Part shown: positions 7,783-15,572 of the stretch, piece after piece
How positions within the stretch are numbered: the stretch's first letter is position 1
Layout of the letters: the number at the start of each line of letters is the position of its first letter
Origin: Marivita sp.
GTDB lineage: Bacteria > Pseudomonadota > Alphaproteobacteria > Rhodobacterales > Rhodobacteraceae
Direction of reading: 5' to 3'
DNA: 64,000 nt
Assembly: GCF_020055675.1 (NCBI RefSeq)
Contig: NZ_JAIPUS010000003.1
Span: 1 to 64,000 of the forward strand
The notes under the pieces: generated by a model
What the model saw: the letters and a program-made list of their open reading frames with translations, nothing else
Databases searched by the model: none
Told to the model about the DNA's origin: nothing
Translations under genes and position numbers: made by a program

Positions 7783-8679
7783 TCATGACATATCCTGACC
7801 TGTCGAGAGGATGTTTGCGGTGGCCTGCTCCAGCCGCGCCAGGACGGCCTTGCAGACCGGGCTTGGCGCTCTGCCATCGCGCAGGATAACCCCGACCTTG
7901 CGGACGGCCAAGGGATCGGCCATCGGCACCGCGATCAGGTCCGCGGCCAGCGACACCGTGGCCAGGCGCGGCAAAAGCGTGACACCCGCCCCCGCGCGCA
8001 CGAGGGCCAGCAGCGAGATGACGCTGCGGGCCTTGAGCGCCGAGCCTGCGATCAAGCGGCGGCACGCCGCCGCGTCGATCGCCTCTGCGGCATCGTTGCC
8101 GATGATGCGCATCCCGGCGAGGTCGGACCAGCACAGCGGCGTCCGCCGTTCGGCCAGGTGATTGTCGGAGCGGCAGACAAGCCGGAACGGATCCTGAAAC
8201 AATGTCTTGAAACGCAAGTCCGACGCATCTTTCGGGGGCGCCGCGATCCCCAGCTCTACCGTGCCGTCGGCAACAAGGGCGTGCACGCCACCGCTGTCGG
8301 TATCGATAAGCTCGACCGTCAACCCCGGCCGCGTATCGAGGAAATCGGTCAACAGATGCGGCAAAAGTTCCGCCGCAACCGACGGCACCGACGCAAGCCG
8401 CAGGCGCCCGTGCCGGCCCGCCGCCACCGCTTCGATGCGTTCCAGCGCCTGGTCATGTTCGCGCAGCACGTCCCTTGCGGCTTCGAACACCTCTTCACCG
8501 AGCTTGGTCAGGCGGTTCTTGCGGTCGCTCTCGAACAGGGCGGCGCCCAGGTCGGTCTCGAATTGCTTGAGGGTCATCGAGATCGCGGAGGGCGTGCGAT
8601 GGAGCCGTGTCGCCGCGTCGCGAATATTGCCGCAAGAGGCGACATGCACGAAGACGCGCAGGGGGGCAATTCCGATCAT
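7783..8679 (-). CDS. LysR family transcriptional regulator
   Basis: A 298-residue LysR-type regulator. Residues 5-62 form the winged helix-turn-helix (LRVFVHVASCGNIRDAATRLHRTPSAISMTLKQFETDLGAALFES). The remainder is a periplasmic-binding-like effector domain (GRLRLASVPSVAAELLPHLL, then LVRAGAGVTLLPR). It is divergent from the Ldh_2/dipeptidase/ProXWV operon with 99 bp between start codons, the standard arrangement for a LysR activator of its neighbour. The inducer is unknown but probably the quaternary amine handled by that operon. Confidence 0.9.
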   Translation of the reverse strand: MIGIAPLRVFVHVASCGNIRDAATRLHRTPSAISMTLKQFETDLGAALFESDRKNRLTKLGEEVFEAARDVLREHDQALERIEAVAAGRHGRLRLASVPSVAAELLPHLLTDFLDTRPGLTVELIDTDSGGVHALVADGTVELGIAAPPKDASDLRFKTLFQDPFRLVCRSDNHLAERRTPLCWSDLAGMRIIGNDAAEAIDAAACRRLIAGSALKARSVISLLALVRAGAGVTLLPRLATVSLAADLIAVPMADPLAVRKVGVILRDGRAPSPVCKAVLARLEQATANILSTGQDMS

Positions 8680-8689
8680 GCGCGGATAT

Positions 8690-8729
8690 TTCAGGTTTGC
8701 TGAAATGGATTCAAGTTAAATTCGCTTGA
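8690..8729. promoter_or_regulatory. LysR-box candidates
   Basis: Two dyads lie in the divergent lysR/Ldh_2 intergenic region: TTCAGGTTTGCTGAA (8690-8704), which has the T-N11-A form of LysR binding sites, and TCAAG-N9-CTTGA (8711-8729). Their phase and position between the two start codons fit a recognition site plus an activation site. Binding by the adjacent LysR protein is inferred. Confidence 0.5.
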
Positions 8730-8778
8730 TCTTATCCATGCGTCTTCGCAGGCTGCCTTGACCAACGGGAGGATGCGC

Positions 8779-9780
8779 GTGTCGGAACAGCACATGACCC
8801 TGGACGCCATCGAGGACCTGTCGCGCGCGACTCTGCTGCGCGCGGGCGCCTCGGCCGCTCAGGCGGCGCCGGTGGCGCGGTCGACCCGTCTTGCCGAACG
8901 CGACGGCATCCGCAGCCATGGCCTGATGTATGTGCCGGTCTATGCCGAGCATCTGCGCTGTGGCAAGGTGCTTGGCGACGCCGCGCCGATCGTCCGGCAT
9001 CCGCGCCCCGGCGCGGTTCTGGTGGATGCGGCCAATGGCTTTGCCCATGCCGGGATCGATGCGGGCTGGCCCGAATTCACCGCCGCTGCGCGGGATCACG
9101 GCCTTGCCGCGCTGGCGCTTTCGCGATCCTACAATTGCGGCGTGCTGGGCCACCATGCCGAGCGCTTGGCCGAGGATGGTCTGGTGGGGTTGTGTTTCAC
9201 CAATGCGCCCGCGTCGATGGCGCCAACCGGTGGCCACCGACCAGTGATCGGAACCAACCCGTTTGCGCTGGCCGTGCCGGACGGGGCGGGGGGTGCGCGG
9301 CTGGTCATCGACCAATCCGCCAGCGCCATCGCCAAGTCCGAAATCGTGCTGCGCGCCCGTCAGGGAGAGCCGATCGAGCCGGGCTGGGCGCTTGATGCTG
9401 ACGGCAACGCGACGACGCAGGCGCAGGCCGCGCTCGCGGGGTCGATGTGCCCTGCCGGCGGCCAGAAGGGATTCGGCGCAGGGCTGATGGCCGAGATTTT
9501 CGCGGCCGCGCTTTCCGGGGCCAATCTCGGGCTTGATGCCAGCCCCTTCTCGGGGCCCAAGGGCGGACCGCCGGGTACGGGGCAATTCTTTATCGCCGTG
9601 GACCCGACAGCCTTTGCCGGCGATGCCTTCGGCCCTGCCATGGCGCGGTTGGCCGAGAGTATTTCCGAACAGGAGGGCGCCCGGCTGCCGGGCGCGCGCC
9701 GTGCCGCCAATCGCGCCCGCACCGAGGCCGAGGGTGTTTCGGTGCCACAAGACTTGCTGGACAGGATCGCCGCCGCCTGA
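8779..9780 (+). CDS. Ldh_2 (malate/lactate dehydrogenase-like) oxidoreductase
   Basis: About 333 residues from the GTG at 8779, which has GGGAGGA five bases upstream; TTG 8758 and ATG 8773 are poorer starts. The protein belongs to the NAD(P)-dependent LDH2/MDH2 family, unrelated to classical Rossmann LDH. Hallmarks are RSHGLMYVPVY near the N-terminus, SYNCGVLGHHAERLAEDGLVGL, GGHRPVIGTNPFALAVP and GGQKGFGAGLMAEIF. Family members reduce 2-keto acids or cyclic imines such as pyrroline-2-carboxylate, or oxidise ureidoglycolate and sulfolactate. Its place at the head of an operon with a betaine-type importer favours a step in amine or imino-acid catabolism. The substrate is not fixed by sequence. 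Confidence 0.85.
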   Translation: MSEQHMTLDAIEDLSRATLLRAGASAAQAAPVARSTRLAERDGIRSHGLMYVPVYAEHLRCGKVLGDAAPIVRHPRPGAVLVDAANGFAHAGIDAGWPEFTAAARDHGLAALALSRSYNCGVLGHHAERLAEDGLVGLCFTNAPASMAPTGGHRPVIGTNPFALAVPDGAGGARLVIDQSASAIAKSEIVLRARQGEPIEPGWALDADGNATTQAQAALAGSMCPAGGQKGFGAGLMAEIFAAALSGANLGLDASPFSGPKGGPPGTGQFFIAVDPTAFAGDAFGPAMARLAESISEQEGARLPGARRAANRARTEAEGVSVPQDLLDRIAAA

Positions 9781-9806
9781 ACCACCTGAAACCCGGAAGG
9801 ACGCGC

Positions 9807-9983
9807 ATGACCGAAGAGACCCGCAAGACCCGTCCGCTGTCGCGTGTTCCGCATTTGCGCAGCCATGCGCGGGCCGGCCGTGTGATGGTCATCCTGCCCA
9901 CCGCTGGACCGGACGACCACGTTGCTTTTGGCCCGCGTGGCGAGGGCCGCTATACCGACATCTTCACGGGAGATTCCGCATGA
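9807..9983 (+). CDS. Small uncharacterised protein, 58 residues
   Basis: A short gene with GGAAGG upstream of its ATG. Its stop overlaps the start of the dipeptidase gene (ATGA). The product (RKTRPLSRVPHLRSHARAG, then VMVILPTAGPDDHVAFGPRG) is basic in the first half, has no signal peptide and no membrane segment, and I do not recognise it. The position 26 bp after the Ldh_2 gene and the translational coupling to the dipeptidase make it a credible operon member rather than a chance frame. Function unknown. Confidence 0.6.
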   Translation: MTEETRKTRPLSRVPHLRSHARAGRVMVILPTAGPDDHVAFGPRGEGRYTDIFTGDSA

Positions 9984-10987
9984 CCGCGCCCCGCATCGAC
10001 GCGCTGCAATATGCCAACTGGTCCGAGAAGATCTTTCGCCAGATGCGCCTGGGCAATGTCGATGCGGTGCATGTCACGATCACCTATCACGAGAATTTTC
10101 GTGAAACAGTGCGCAATATCGAGACGTGGAACCGTTGGTTCGAGCAATACCCCGAGCGCATCTTCCAGGGCTTCACCGTCGATGACATAGCGCTTGCACA
10201 GCGCAGCGGGCGCACGGCGATCTTTTTCGGGGCGCAGAACCCGTCTTGCATGGAGGACGATATCGGGCTGGTGGAGGTGTTGCACCGCCTTGGCCTGCGT
10301 TTCATGCAGCTCAGCTACAACAACCAGTCGTTGCTGGCGACGGGCTGCTACGAGGCGGAGGATACCGGGCTGACGCGCATGGGCCGCGAGGTCGTGGCCG
10401 AGATGAACCGGGTGGGGATGGTGGTGGACATGAGCCATTCCGGCGAACGCTCCACGCTCGATGCGATCGAGCAGTCAACCCGGCCCATCGCCATCACGCA
10501 TGCCAACCCGTCCGAATGGCACCCGGCCCGGCGCAATGTCTCCGGGCGCGTGCTTGACGCGCTGTCACAAAGCGGCGGGATGCTGGGCTTTTCGCTTTAT
10601 CCGCATCACCTGCGCGGCGGCAGCGACTGCACGCTCGGCGACTTTTGCGAAATGGTCGCGCGAACCGCTGCGCGCGTGGGCGTGGACCGTGTTGGTATCG
10701 GGTCGGACCTGTGCCAGGATCAACCTGACAGCGTGGTGGACTGGATGCGCGCGGGCCGCTGGACCAAGGCACGGGACTACGGCGAAGGGAGTGCCGACAG
10801 TCCGGGCTTTCCGCCCATGCCGGACTGGTTCCGCGACAACCGCGATTTCGAGACGATCGCGCAGGGTCTGCGTGCCGCGGGGCTGGGCGATGCGGAAGTC
10901 GCTGGCATCATGGGCGGCAACTGGGCGCGGTTCTTCGCCGAGAGCTTTGGCGCCGTCGGGTCCGGCCAGAGAGAGGCCGCGCAGTGA
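9980..10987 (+). CDS. M19 membrane-dipeptidase-like protein
   Basis: A 335-residue member of the renal dipeptidase (M19) amidohydrolase family. The start at 9980 is set by the ATGA overlap and by the family N-terminus. It shows LRFMQLSYNNQSLLATGCYE, REVVAEMNRVGMVVDMSHSGERST, ITHANPSEWHPARRN and a C-terminal GGNWARFF. True M19 enzymes begin with an H-x-D zinc motif; here the corresponding place reads RIDALQYANW, so that motif is absent. This resembles, as I recall it, the dipeptidase-like protein found in glycine-betaine catabolic clusters of Pseudomonas. The role is therefore probably in betaine-type metabolism rather than peptide hydrolysis, by inference. Confidence 0.85.
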   Translation: MTAPRIDALQYANWSEKIFRQMRLGNVDAVHVTITYHENFRETVRNIETWNRWFEQYPERIFQGFTVDDIALAQRSGRTAIFFGAQNPSCMEDDIGLVEVLHRLGLRFMQLSYNNQSLLATGCYEAEDTGLTRMGREVVAEMNRVGMVVDMSHSGERSTLDAIEQSTRPIAITHANPSEWHPARRNVSGRVLDALSQSGGMLGFSLYPHHLRGGSDCTLGDFCEMVARTAARVGVDRVGIGSDLCQDQPDSVVDWMRAGRWTKARDYGEGSADSPGFPPMPDWFRDNRDFETIAQGLRAAGLGDAEVAGIMGGNWARFFAESFGAVGSGQREAAQ

Positions 10988-12663
10988 GCTGCGAAAGCCG
11001 GACACCGATGCCTCGGGCGGCGGATTTCCGGCGGTCTCCGGCAGAGGTCATGCGTCTGGCGCGCATGGGATGCAGCCACCCGACGCGCCTGTCCTTCCTG
11101 CGCCAACTGCTGCGCCGGATCGAGACCGAGGGCTGGGTGTTCGACCGCCCCCTATGGGACATGGATGCATGTGGCGTCGGGCGTGCGGTCTACCGCATGA
11201 CCACGCCGGACGGGGCGCTCAGCCTTGTCGCCTTTGCCCATGACCTGCCCGCCGATCAGCGGTCCGATCGGGTGATCGCCACCGCGTGGGACGCGACATT
11301 CGCGCTGTTTGACGGGACGCCGGACGCGGATGACCTGGAGCGTCTGCAAGCCAATGTGCCCCTGCAAGAGGCCGGGCGCGTGACGCCGCGCGAGCTGTCG
11401 CTCAGCCGGGCCAATCGGTCGGTGCGGATCTTCGATCACGTGCTCGAACGGCTTGCAGCGGGGCAGCAGCCGGACGAACGGATGCTGCGCGAGACCGGCT
11501 ATCTCATGCGGACCACGGCCGTTTACGGCTCGGGCAAGTTCGGCGCAGCGGACCACGCCATGATCGCCGGGCGGCCGGGGCTGTCGGCGCCATTCCAGGC
11601 GGAAATGCTGTCGGTCTGGCTGACGCGCGCCTTCACGGTCGATCTGGTCGAACACATGGCCCGGGCGCGCGGCGGGGAGCGCGCGGTGCGCCTGCGCCCC
11701 GATCTGCGGCGCGGCCTTGGCGTGGGCAATTCCACGGGTCTTGGTATGGCGCCTTTCCTTGTCTGGCATCCGGTGCTGCTGAACAACTGGATGATGGCAC
11801 GTGAAGAGGCGCTGGCGCGCGTGCGGGCGCAGCACGCCGCCAGCCAATCCGCGGTCGACGGTTTTCGTGCAGCGCTCGAGGCGGCACGGGTGAATGCGTC
11901 CGACTGGCAGAGTGATCATCCTGTCCAGCAGGCAAAGCTGTCGGATTTGCGCGATGGGCTGGCGCGGCTGGACCGCTTTGCAGCCAGCGAATGGGACAGC
12001 AGCGCCGCCAATCCCTGGAACACAGTCTGGGACTGGGGGCAGGCGGCCTTGCCGCTCGAGGCGCAGGAGGCTCTTCTTGCGGCGATGCTGGAGCCGCACG
12101 GCGATCTGATCGACGGGTTGGGGGGCTGCATGCGGGCTGACGAAGAGACCTGTTTCGGGATTGATGGCGCGATGACGACCGCGGAGTTGAGAGCCCTGCT
12201 GGAAACGCACTATGGCTGGGCGCTTGGCATCGATTACGTCGCGCCGCGCAATTGCGCGCGCTTTTGGTACATATCCGAGGAAAAGCTCGAGCCGCGGCTT
12301 GGGGAACGTTTTGATGAGCCCGGTGCCAGCCGCGAATTGCCGCTTGATACCGGGCGGCAGGCGGCGGCGCTCTGGGAGGCATTGCGGGACGCGCCGGATG
12401 ACACGCCGGTGGCGCGGCTGCTGCTTGCGCATCCGGACCATCGTCTGATGGTCCGCCGGGTTCAGACGACCAAGCGCCACCCGTTTGCGGAAATCCGCGA
12501 CAACCTGATTGCCGCAGACATGCTGCCCATCGACCTGTTGCGCTGCAAGCTTGCCTTTTTCGGCGCGACGCGCTTCGATCCGCGCTCGGATCGCTGGGTG
12601 CGGATCAGTCTCTTTCAGGGGGCGATCTATCCCGATGACCTTGCCGCGGGAGCGGCGGCTTGA
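10984..12663 (+). CDS. Uncharacterised 559-residue operon protein
   Basis: The GTG start overlaps the dipeptidase stop (GTGA) and the stop overlaps the next start (TGATG), so it is tightly embedded in the operon. The product has no signal peptide or membrane segment and is probably cytoplasmic. Distinctive segments include FRRSPAEVMRLARMGCSHPT near the N-terminus, YLMRTTAVYGSGKFGAADHA near residue 175, and GLGVGNSTGLGMAPFLVWHP near 245. I believe it is a conserved protein of alphaproteobacterial amine-catabolic clusters, but I know no assigned function. The invariant-looking glycine-rich stretch may be a ligand or cofactor site. Confidence 0.75.
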   Translation: MSCESRTPMPRAADFRRSPAEVMRLARMGCSHPTRLSFLRQLLRRIETEGWVFDRPLWDMDACGVGRAVYRMTTPDGALSLVAFAHDLPADQRSDRVIATAWDATFALFDGTPDADDLERLQANVPLQEAGRVTPRELSLSRANRSVRIFDHVLERLAAGQQPDERMLRETGYLMRTTAVYGSGKFGAADHAMIAGRPGLSAPFQAEMLSVWLTRAFTVDLVEHMARARGGERAVRLRPDLRRGLGVGNSTGLGMAPFLVWHPVLLNNWMMAREEALARVRAQHAASQSAVDGFRAALEAARVNASDWQSDHPVQQAKLSDLRDGLARLDRFAASEWDSSAANPWNTVWDWGQAALPLEAQEALLAAMLEPHGDLIDGLGGCMRADEETCFGIDGAMTTAELRALLETHYGWALGIDYVAPRNCARFWYISEEKLEPRLGERFDEPGASRELPLDTGRQAAALWEALRDAPDDTPVARLLLAHPDHRLMVRRVQTTKRHPFAEIRDNLIAADMLPIDLLRCKLAFFGATRFDPRSDRWVRISLFQGAIYPDDLAAGAAA

Positions 12664-13388
12664 TGATGCCCGCCATCGAGCCGACCGGCGGATTATCCGC
12701 CGCGTGTGGCGCATCTGACGCAGGGGCGCAATCCGCAGCGCAGGTCCGGCTGTCGCTGTCGGAGATCAATGCGCTGTGCTTCAAGGCGGCCCGCGGGTCC
12801 GGGTTGAGCTGGGGCGAGGCTGAAGAGGCAGGATGGGCCAGTGCCTGGCTGTCGCGCGCCGGGTTCGCCGGGCCGCGCATCCTGTTGCAACGGCTTCAGC
12901 ATGCCAGTCGGCTGGAATATCCGCAGATTGCGGCCGGACGCTGGCGGTCGCCGGAAGGTCCGCTTTGCCCGCTGCGCAGCGGCATGGCGCTGGCCGATCA
13001 TGCGGGACTTGCCGACGGTCCGGGAGACGCAGCCTTTTGCATGGAGGCGGTGTGTCATCCGCTCCTTGTCTTGCCCTTCGCGGCGCGTGTTGCCCGACAT
13101 CGCGTCCAGCCTCTTCGGATCGGCTGGACGGGGGCTGGCGTCACGGTCTGGGCCGACCAGGCATTTCCCGATGCCGAACCGGTCCGTGATCACGCCGAAA
13201 AACCGGTCGATCTGGGGCTGGAGTTCGCTCCGGGCTTGAGATTGCGGGCGCCCGACCTATTTCGGACCACCGGGTCTGTTGGTCCGGATGACTGGGCTGC
13301 GCTCAGTGCCCTTTCGATGCGCGTCACCGTCCCGCCGTCTGAATTGTCAAGGGCGGGTGCCGGCGCCACAAGGGGTGACAATGACTGA
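12663..13388 (+). CDS. DUF3726 family protein
   Basis: A 241-residue protein whose ATG overlaps the preceding stop (an ATG three bases later is equally possible). Residues about 30-60 read LSLSEINALCFKAARGSGLSWGEAEEAGWASAWL, written here in pieces by motif: L-S-E-I-x-A, K-A-A-R-G-S-G, W-G-E-A-E-E-A-G. This is the signature I recall for DUF3726. No membrane segment or catalytic motif is evident. It is coupled to the 559-residue gene, suggesting they form a complex or act on the same substrate. Function unknown. Confidence 0.7.
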   Translation: MMPAIEPTGGLSAACGASDAGAQSAAQVRLSLSEINALCFKAARGSGLSWGEAEEAGWASAWLSRAGFAGPRILLQRLQHASRLEYPQIAAGRWRSPEGPLCPLRSGMALADHAGLADGPGDAAFCMEAVCHPLLVLPFAARVARHRVQPLRIGWTGAGVTVWADQAFPDAEPVRDHAEKPVDLGLEFAPGLRLRAPDLFRTTGSVGPDDWAALSALSMRVTVPPSELSRAGAGATRGDND

Positions 13389-13435
13389 CCAAGACGATAC
13401 TCACATGTGACCTACGAAACCACTCACAGGAAAAA

Positions 13436-14401
13436 ATGATGAAGAAACTTACACTTGCACTGACTTTTGGCGCCCTGGCCGCGCCTGCGATCGCCCAGGC
13501 CGATTGTGGCAAGGTGTCGATCTCCGAGATGGATTGGGCGTCTGCCCAGATCATCACGCGCACCTCTGCGTTCCTGATGGAACAAGGCTATGGCTGCGAC
13601 GTCGATATCATACCGTCGGCAACAACCACCGCTGTCGCATCGCTGGCCGAGAATGGCGAGCCTGACATCGTGACAGAGCTGTGGGAGAACTCCACGGGCG
13701 ACGCGTTCGCCAAACTTCTCGAGTCCGGTGTGATCACGCCGTTGACAGACGTGATCACACCCGGTGCCGTCGAAGGCTGGTGGGTGCCCACGTCGCTGAT
13801 CGAGGAACACCCCGAAGTGGCCACCATCGAAGGCATCCTTGCCAACCCGGAACTGGTTGACGGACGCTTCAACAATTGCCCGGACGGCTGGGGATGCCGG
13901 ATTGTCAGTGACAACCTGATCGAAGCGCTGAACATGCGCGACACGATGGATATCTTTGACCATGGCTCGGGCGAAACGCTGGGCGCGTCGCTGGCATCCG
14001 CGGTTGAAAACGACGAGCCGTGGCTGGGCTACTACTGGGGTCCGACAGCCGTTTTGGGCAAGTACGACATGACCCGGATCGACCTTGGTGAGGTGGATAC
14101 GGAGATCCACACCGCCAACCAGAACGCTGACAACGAAAACCCCGCCGTGTCCGACTTTCCGGTGGGTACGGTTCTGACCGTGGCGACCAGTGACCTGGCC
14201 GAGCGCGAGCCGGAGATTGTCGAACTGATGTCGAACGTCTCGTTCGAGGTCGACACGCTGAACATGCTGCTGGCCTGGTCGGACGAGAACGGCGCCTCTT
14301 CCGAGGAAGCGGCCGTATATTTCCTGACCAACTATGCCGACACCTGGTCGGATTGGGTCAGCGATGCGGCGCGCGAAGAACTCGCAGCCTTTATCGAGTG
14401 A
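13436..14401 (+). CDS. proX: Glycine betaine/choline-type ABC substrate-binding protein
   Basis: A 321-residue periplasmic protein of the ProX/OpuAC family, with AGG five bases before the start. The signal peptide is MKKLTLALTFGALAAPAIAQA. The mature protein has the betaine-binding lobe pattern: SEMDWASAQIITRT, EPDIVTELWENSTGDAF, TPGAVEGWWVPTSL and EPWLGYYWGPTAVLGKYDM. Several tryptophans and tyrosines could form the aromatic cage that holds quaternary ammonium groups. Followed by permease and ATPase genes, and separated from them by strong hairpins that would favour higher expression of this binding protein. Confidence 0.88.
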   Translation: MMKKLTLALTFGALAAPAIAQADCGKVSISEMDWASAQIITRTSAFLMEQGYGCDVDIIPSATTTAVASLAENGEPDIVTELWENSTGDAFAKLLESGVITPLTDVITPGAVEGWWVPTSLIEEHPEVATIEGILANPELVDGRFNNCPDGWGCRIVSDNLIEALNMRDTMDIFDHGSGETLGASLASAVENDEPWLGYYWGPTAVLGKYDMTRIDLGEVDTEIHTANQNADNENPAVSDFPVGTVLTVATSDLAEREPEIVELMSNVSFEVDTLNMLLAWSDENGASSEEAAVYFLTNYADTWSDWVSDAAREELAAFIE

Positions 14402-14407
14402 TTGACA

Positions 14408-14474
14408 CTTGGCAGAGCCTGCCAAGGTTCTGCCAGACGCCCCGCCGGGTCCTGACTCGGCGGGGCATATTATT
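14408..14474 (+). terminator. Tandem hairpins between proX and proW
   Basis: Two perfect inverted repeats occur in tandem: CTTGGCAG-AGC-CTGCCAAG (14408-14426) and GCCCCGCCG-N10-CGGCGGGGC (14439-14466), the second followed by ATATTATT. The second looks like a partial intrinsic terminator. In ABC operons such structures often protect or terminate the binding-protein message so that less permease and ATPase are made. Confidence 0.65.
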
Positions 14475-14525
14475 CAATAATGCCCGCCAAGAACGGGCGA
14501 CAGGATCTGGACAGGGAAAGCTGTT

Positions 14526-15572
14526 ATGGCGGCATATGATTTCATATTCGAATGGCTCGGGTTGCAGGATTGGTGCGATGCCGGCGGTACGGGTGACAGC
14601 GGGCCAGTCTCCATGGCCGATCTGTTGGCCAAGGGCGGTAAAGGCGAGGAGCCATCCATCTGGAACCTGCCGTTTCCATCGCTGAACACGCTGAGTGATT
14701 CCTGTGGGCGGATCGCCCAATCCAGCGATGTGACGCAGGCGGTCGAGGACGGTTTCCTGGGCATCAAGGATTCGCTTCAGATCGTGCTGGATCCGATCAC
14801 GCAGCCTCTGAGCTGGATGTTGCGCAACGCGTTGGCCTTGTTCGAGGTGACACCCTGGTTCATCATGATTCCACTGCTGCTGGCCGTGGTCTACGTGGCA
14901 TCAAAATCGTTCAAGCTGGTGGGATTCGTGGCCGCCTGTTTCGGTTTTCTGGCCCTGATCGACCATTATGACCCCGCGATGCAGACGCTTGCGATCATCT
15001 TTGTCTGTGCTTTCCTGTGCGTCTTGTTAGGGGTGCCCATCGGCATTGCGATGTCCCGCAGCGACACGATGCGACGTCTGACCATCCCGGTTCTGGACAT
15101 GCTCCAGACATTGCCACCCTTCGTCTACCTGATCCCGCTGATCTTCCTGTTCTCGGTGACCGAGCCGAAGCTCTATGGCGTCGCCATCATCCTTTACGCC
15201 ATCGTCCCGGTTATTCGCCTGACGGACCTCGGGATTCGACTGGTCGACAAGGAGGTGATCGAAGCGGCAGATTCCTTTGGCATGACGAACCGGCAAAAGC
15301 TCTTTGGCGTTCAGATCCCTTTGGCGTTGCCGAACATCATGGCCGGGGTAAACCAGACCATCATGATGAGCCTCGCCATGGTCGTCATTGCCTCGCTGGT
15401 CTCTGCACCGGGTCTTGGTGTGCTCGTTCTGCGCGGTATTCGTAACCTTGAACTGGGTGTCGGTCTGATTTCCGGGCTTGGCATCGTGCTTCTTGCAATC
15501 ATCCTGGACCGCGTGACCAAGGCCGCCCTTGACCGTGTCAATGCCGCCAGTGCGGCGCAGAACAACTCATGA
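14526..15572 (+). CDS. proW: Betaine-type ABC transporter permease
   Basis: A 348-residue inner-membrane permease. The first 110 residues form an N-terminal extension before the transmembrane core, as in ProW. Hydrophobic segments follow (WFIMIPLLLAVVYVAS, LAIIFVCAFLCVLLGVPIG and others). The cytoplasmic coupling loop reads EVIEAADSFGMTNRQKLFGVQIPLALPNIMAG. It overlaps the ATPase start by four bases (ATGA). Together with ProX and ProV it makes an importer for a quaternary amine such as glycine betaine, choline or carnitine. Confidence 0.88.
   Translation: MAAYDFIFEWLGLQDWCDAGGTGDSGPVSMADLLAKGGKGEEPSIWNLPFPSLNTLSDSCGRIAQSSDVTQAVEDGFLGIKDSLQIVLDPITQPLSWMLRNALALFEVTPWFIMIPLLLAVVYVASKSFKLVGFVAACFGFLALIDHYDPAMQTLAIIFVCAFLCVLLGVPIGIAMSRSDTMRRLTIPVLDMLQTLPPFVYLIPLIFLFSVTEPKLYGVAIILYAIVPVIRLTDLGIRLVDKEVIEAADSFGMTNRQKLFGVQIPLALPNIMAGVNQTIMMSLAMVVIASLVSAPGLGVLVLRGIRNLELGVGLISGLGIVLLAIILDRVTKAALDRVNAASAAQNNS

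Noticed and set aside
11152-12714. Minus-strand frame of 520 codons opposite the 559-residue gene
   Set aside because: The plus-strand gene is coupled to its neighbours by start/stop overlaps; the antisense product is basic and low in hydrophobic core residues.
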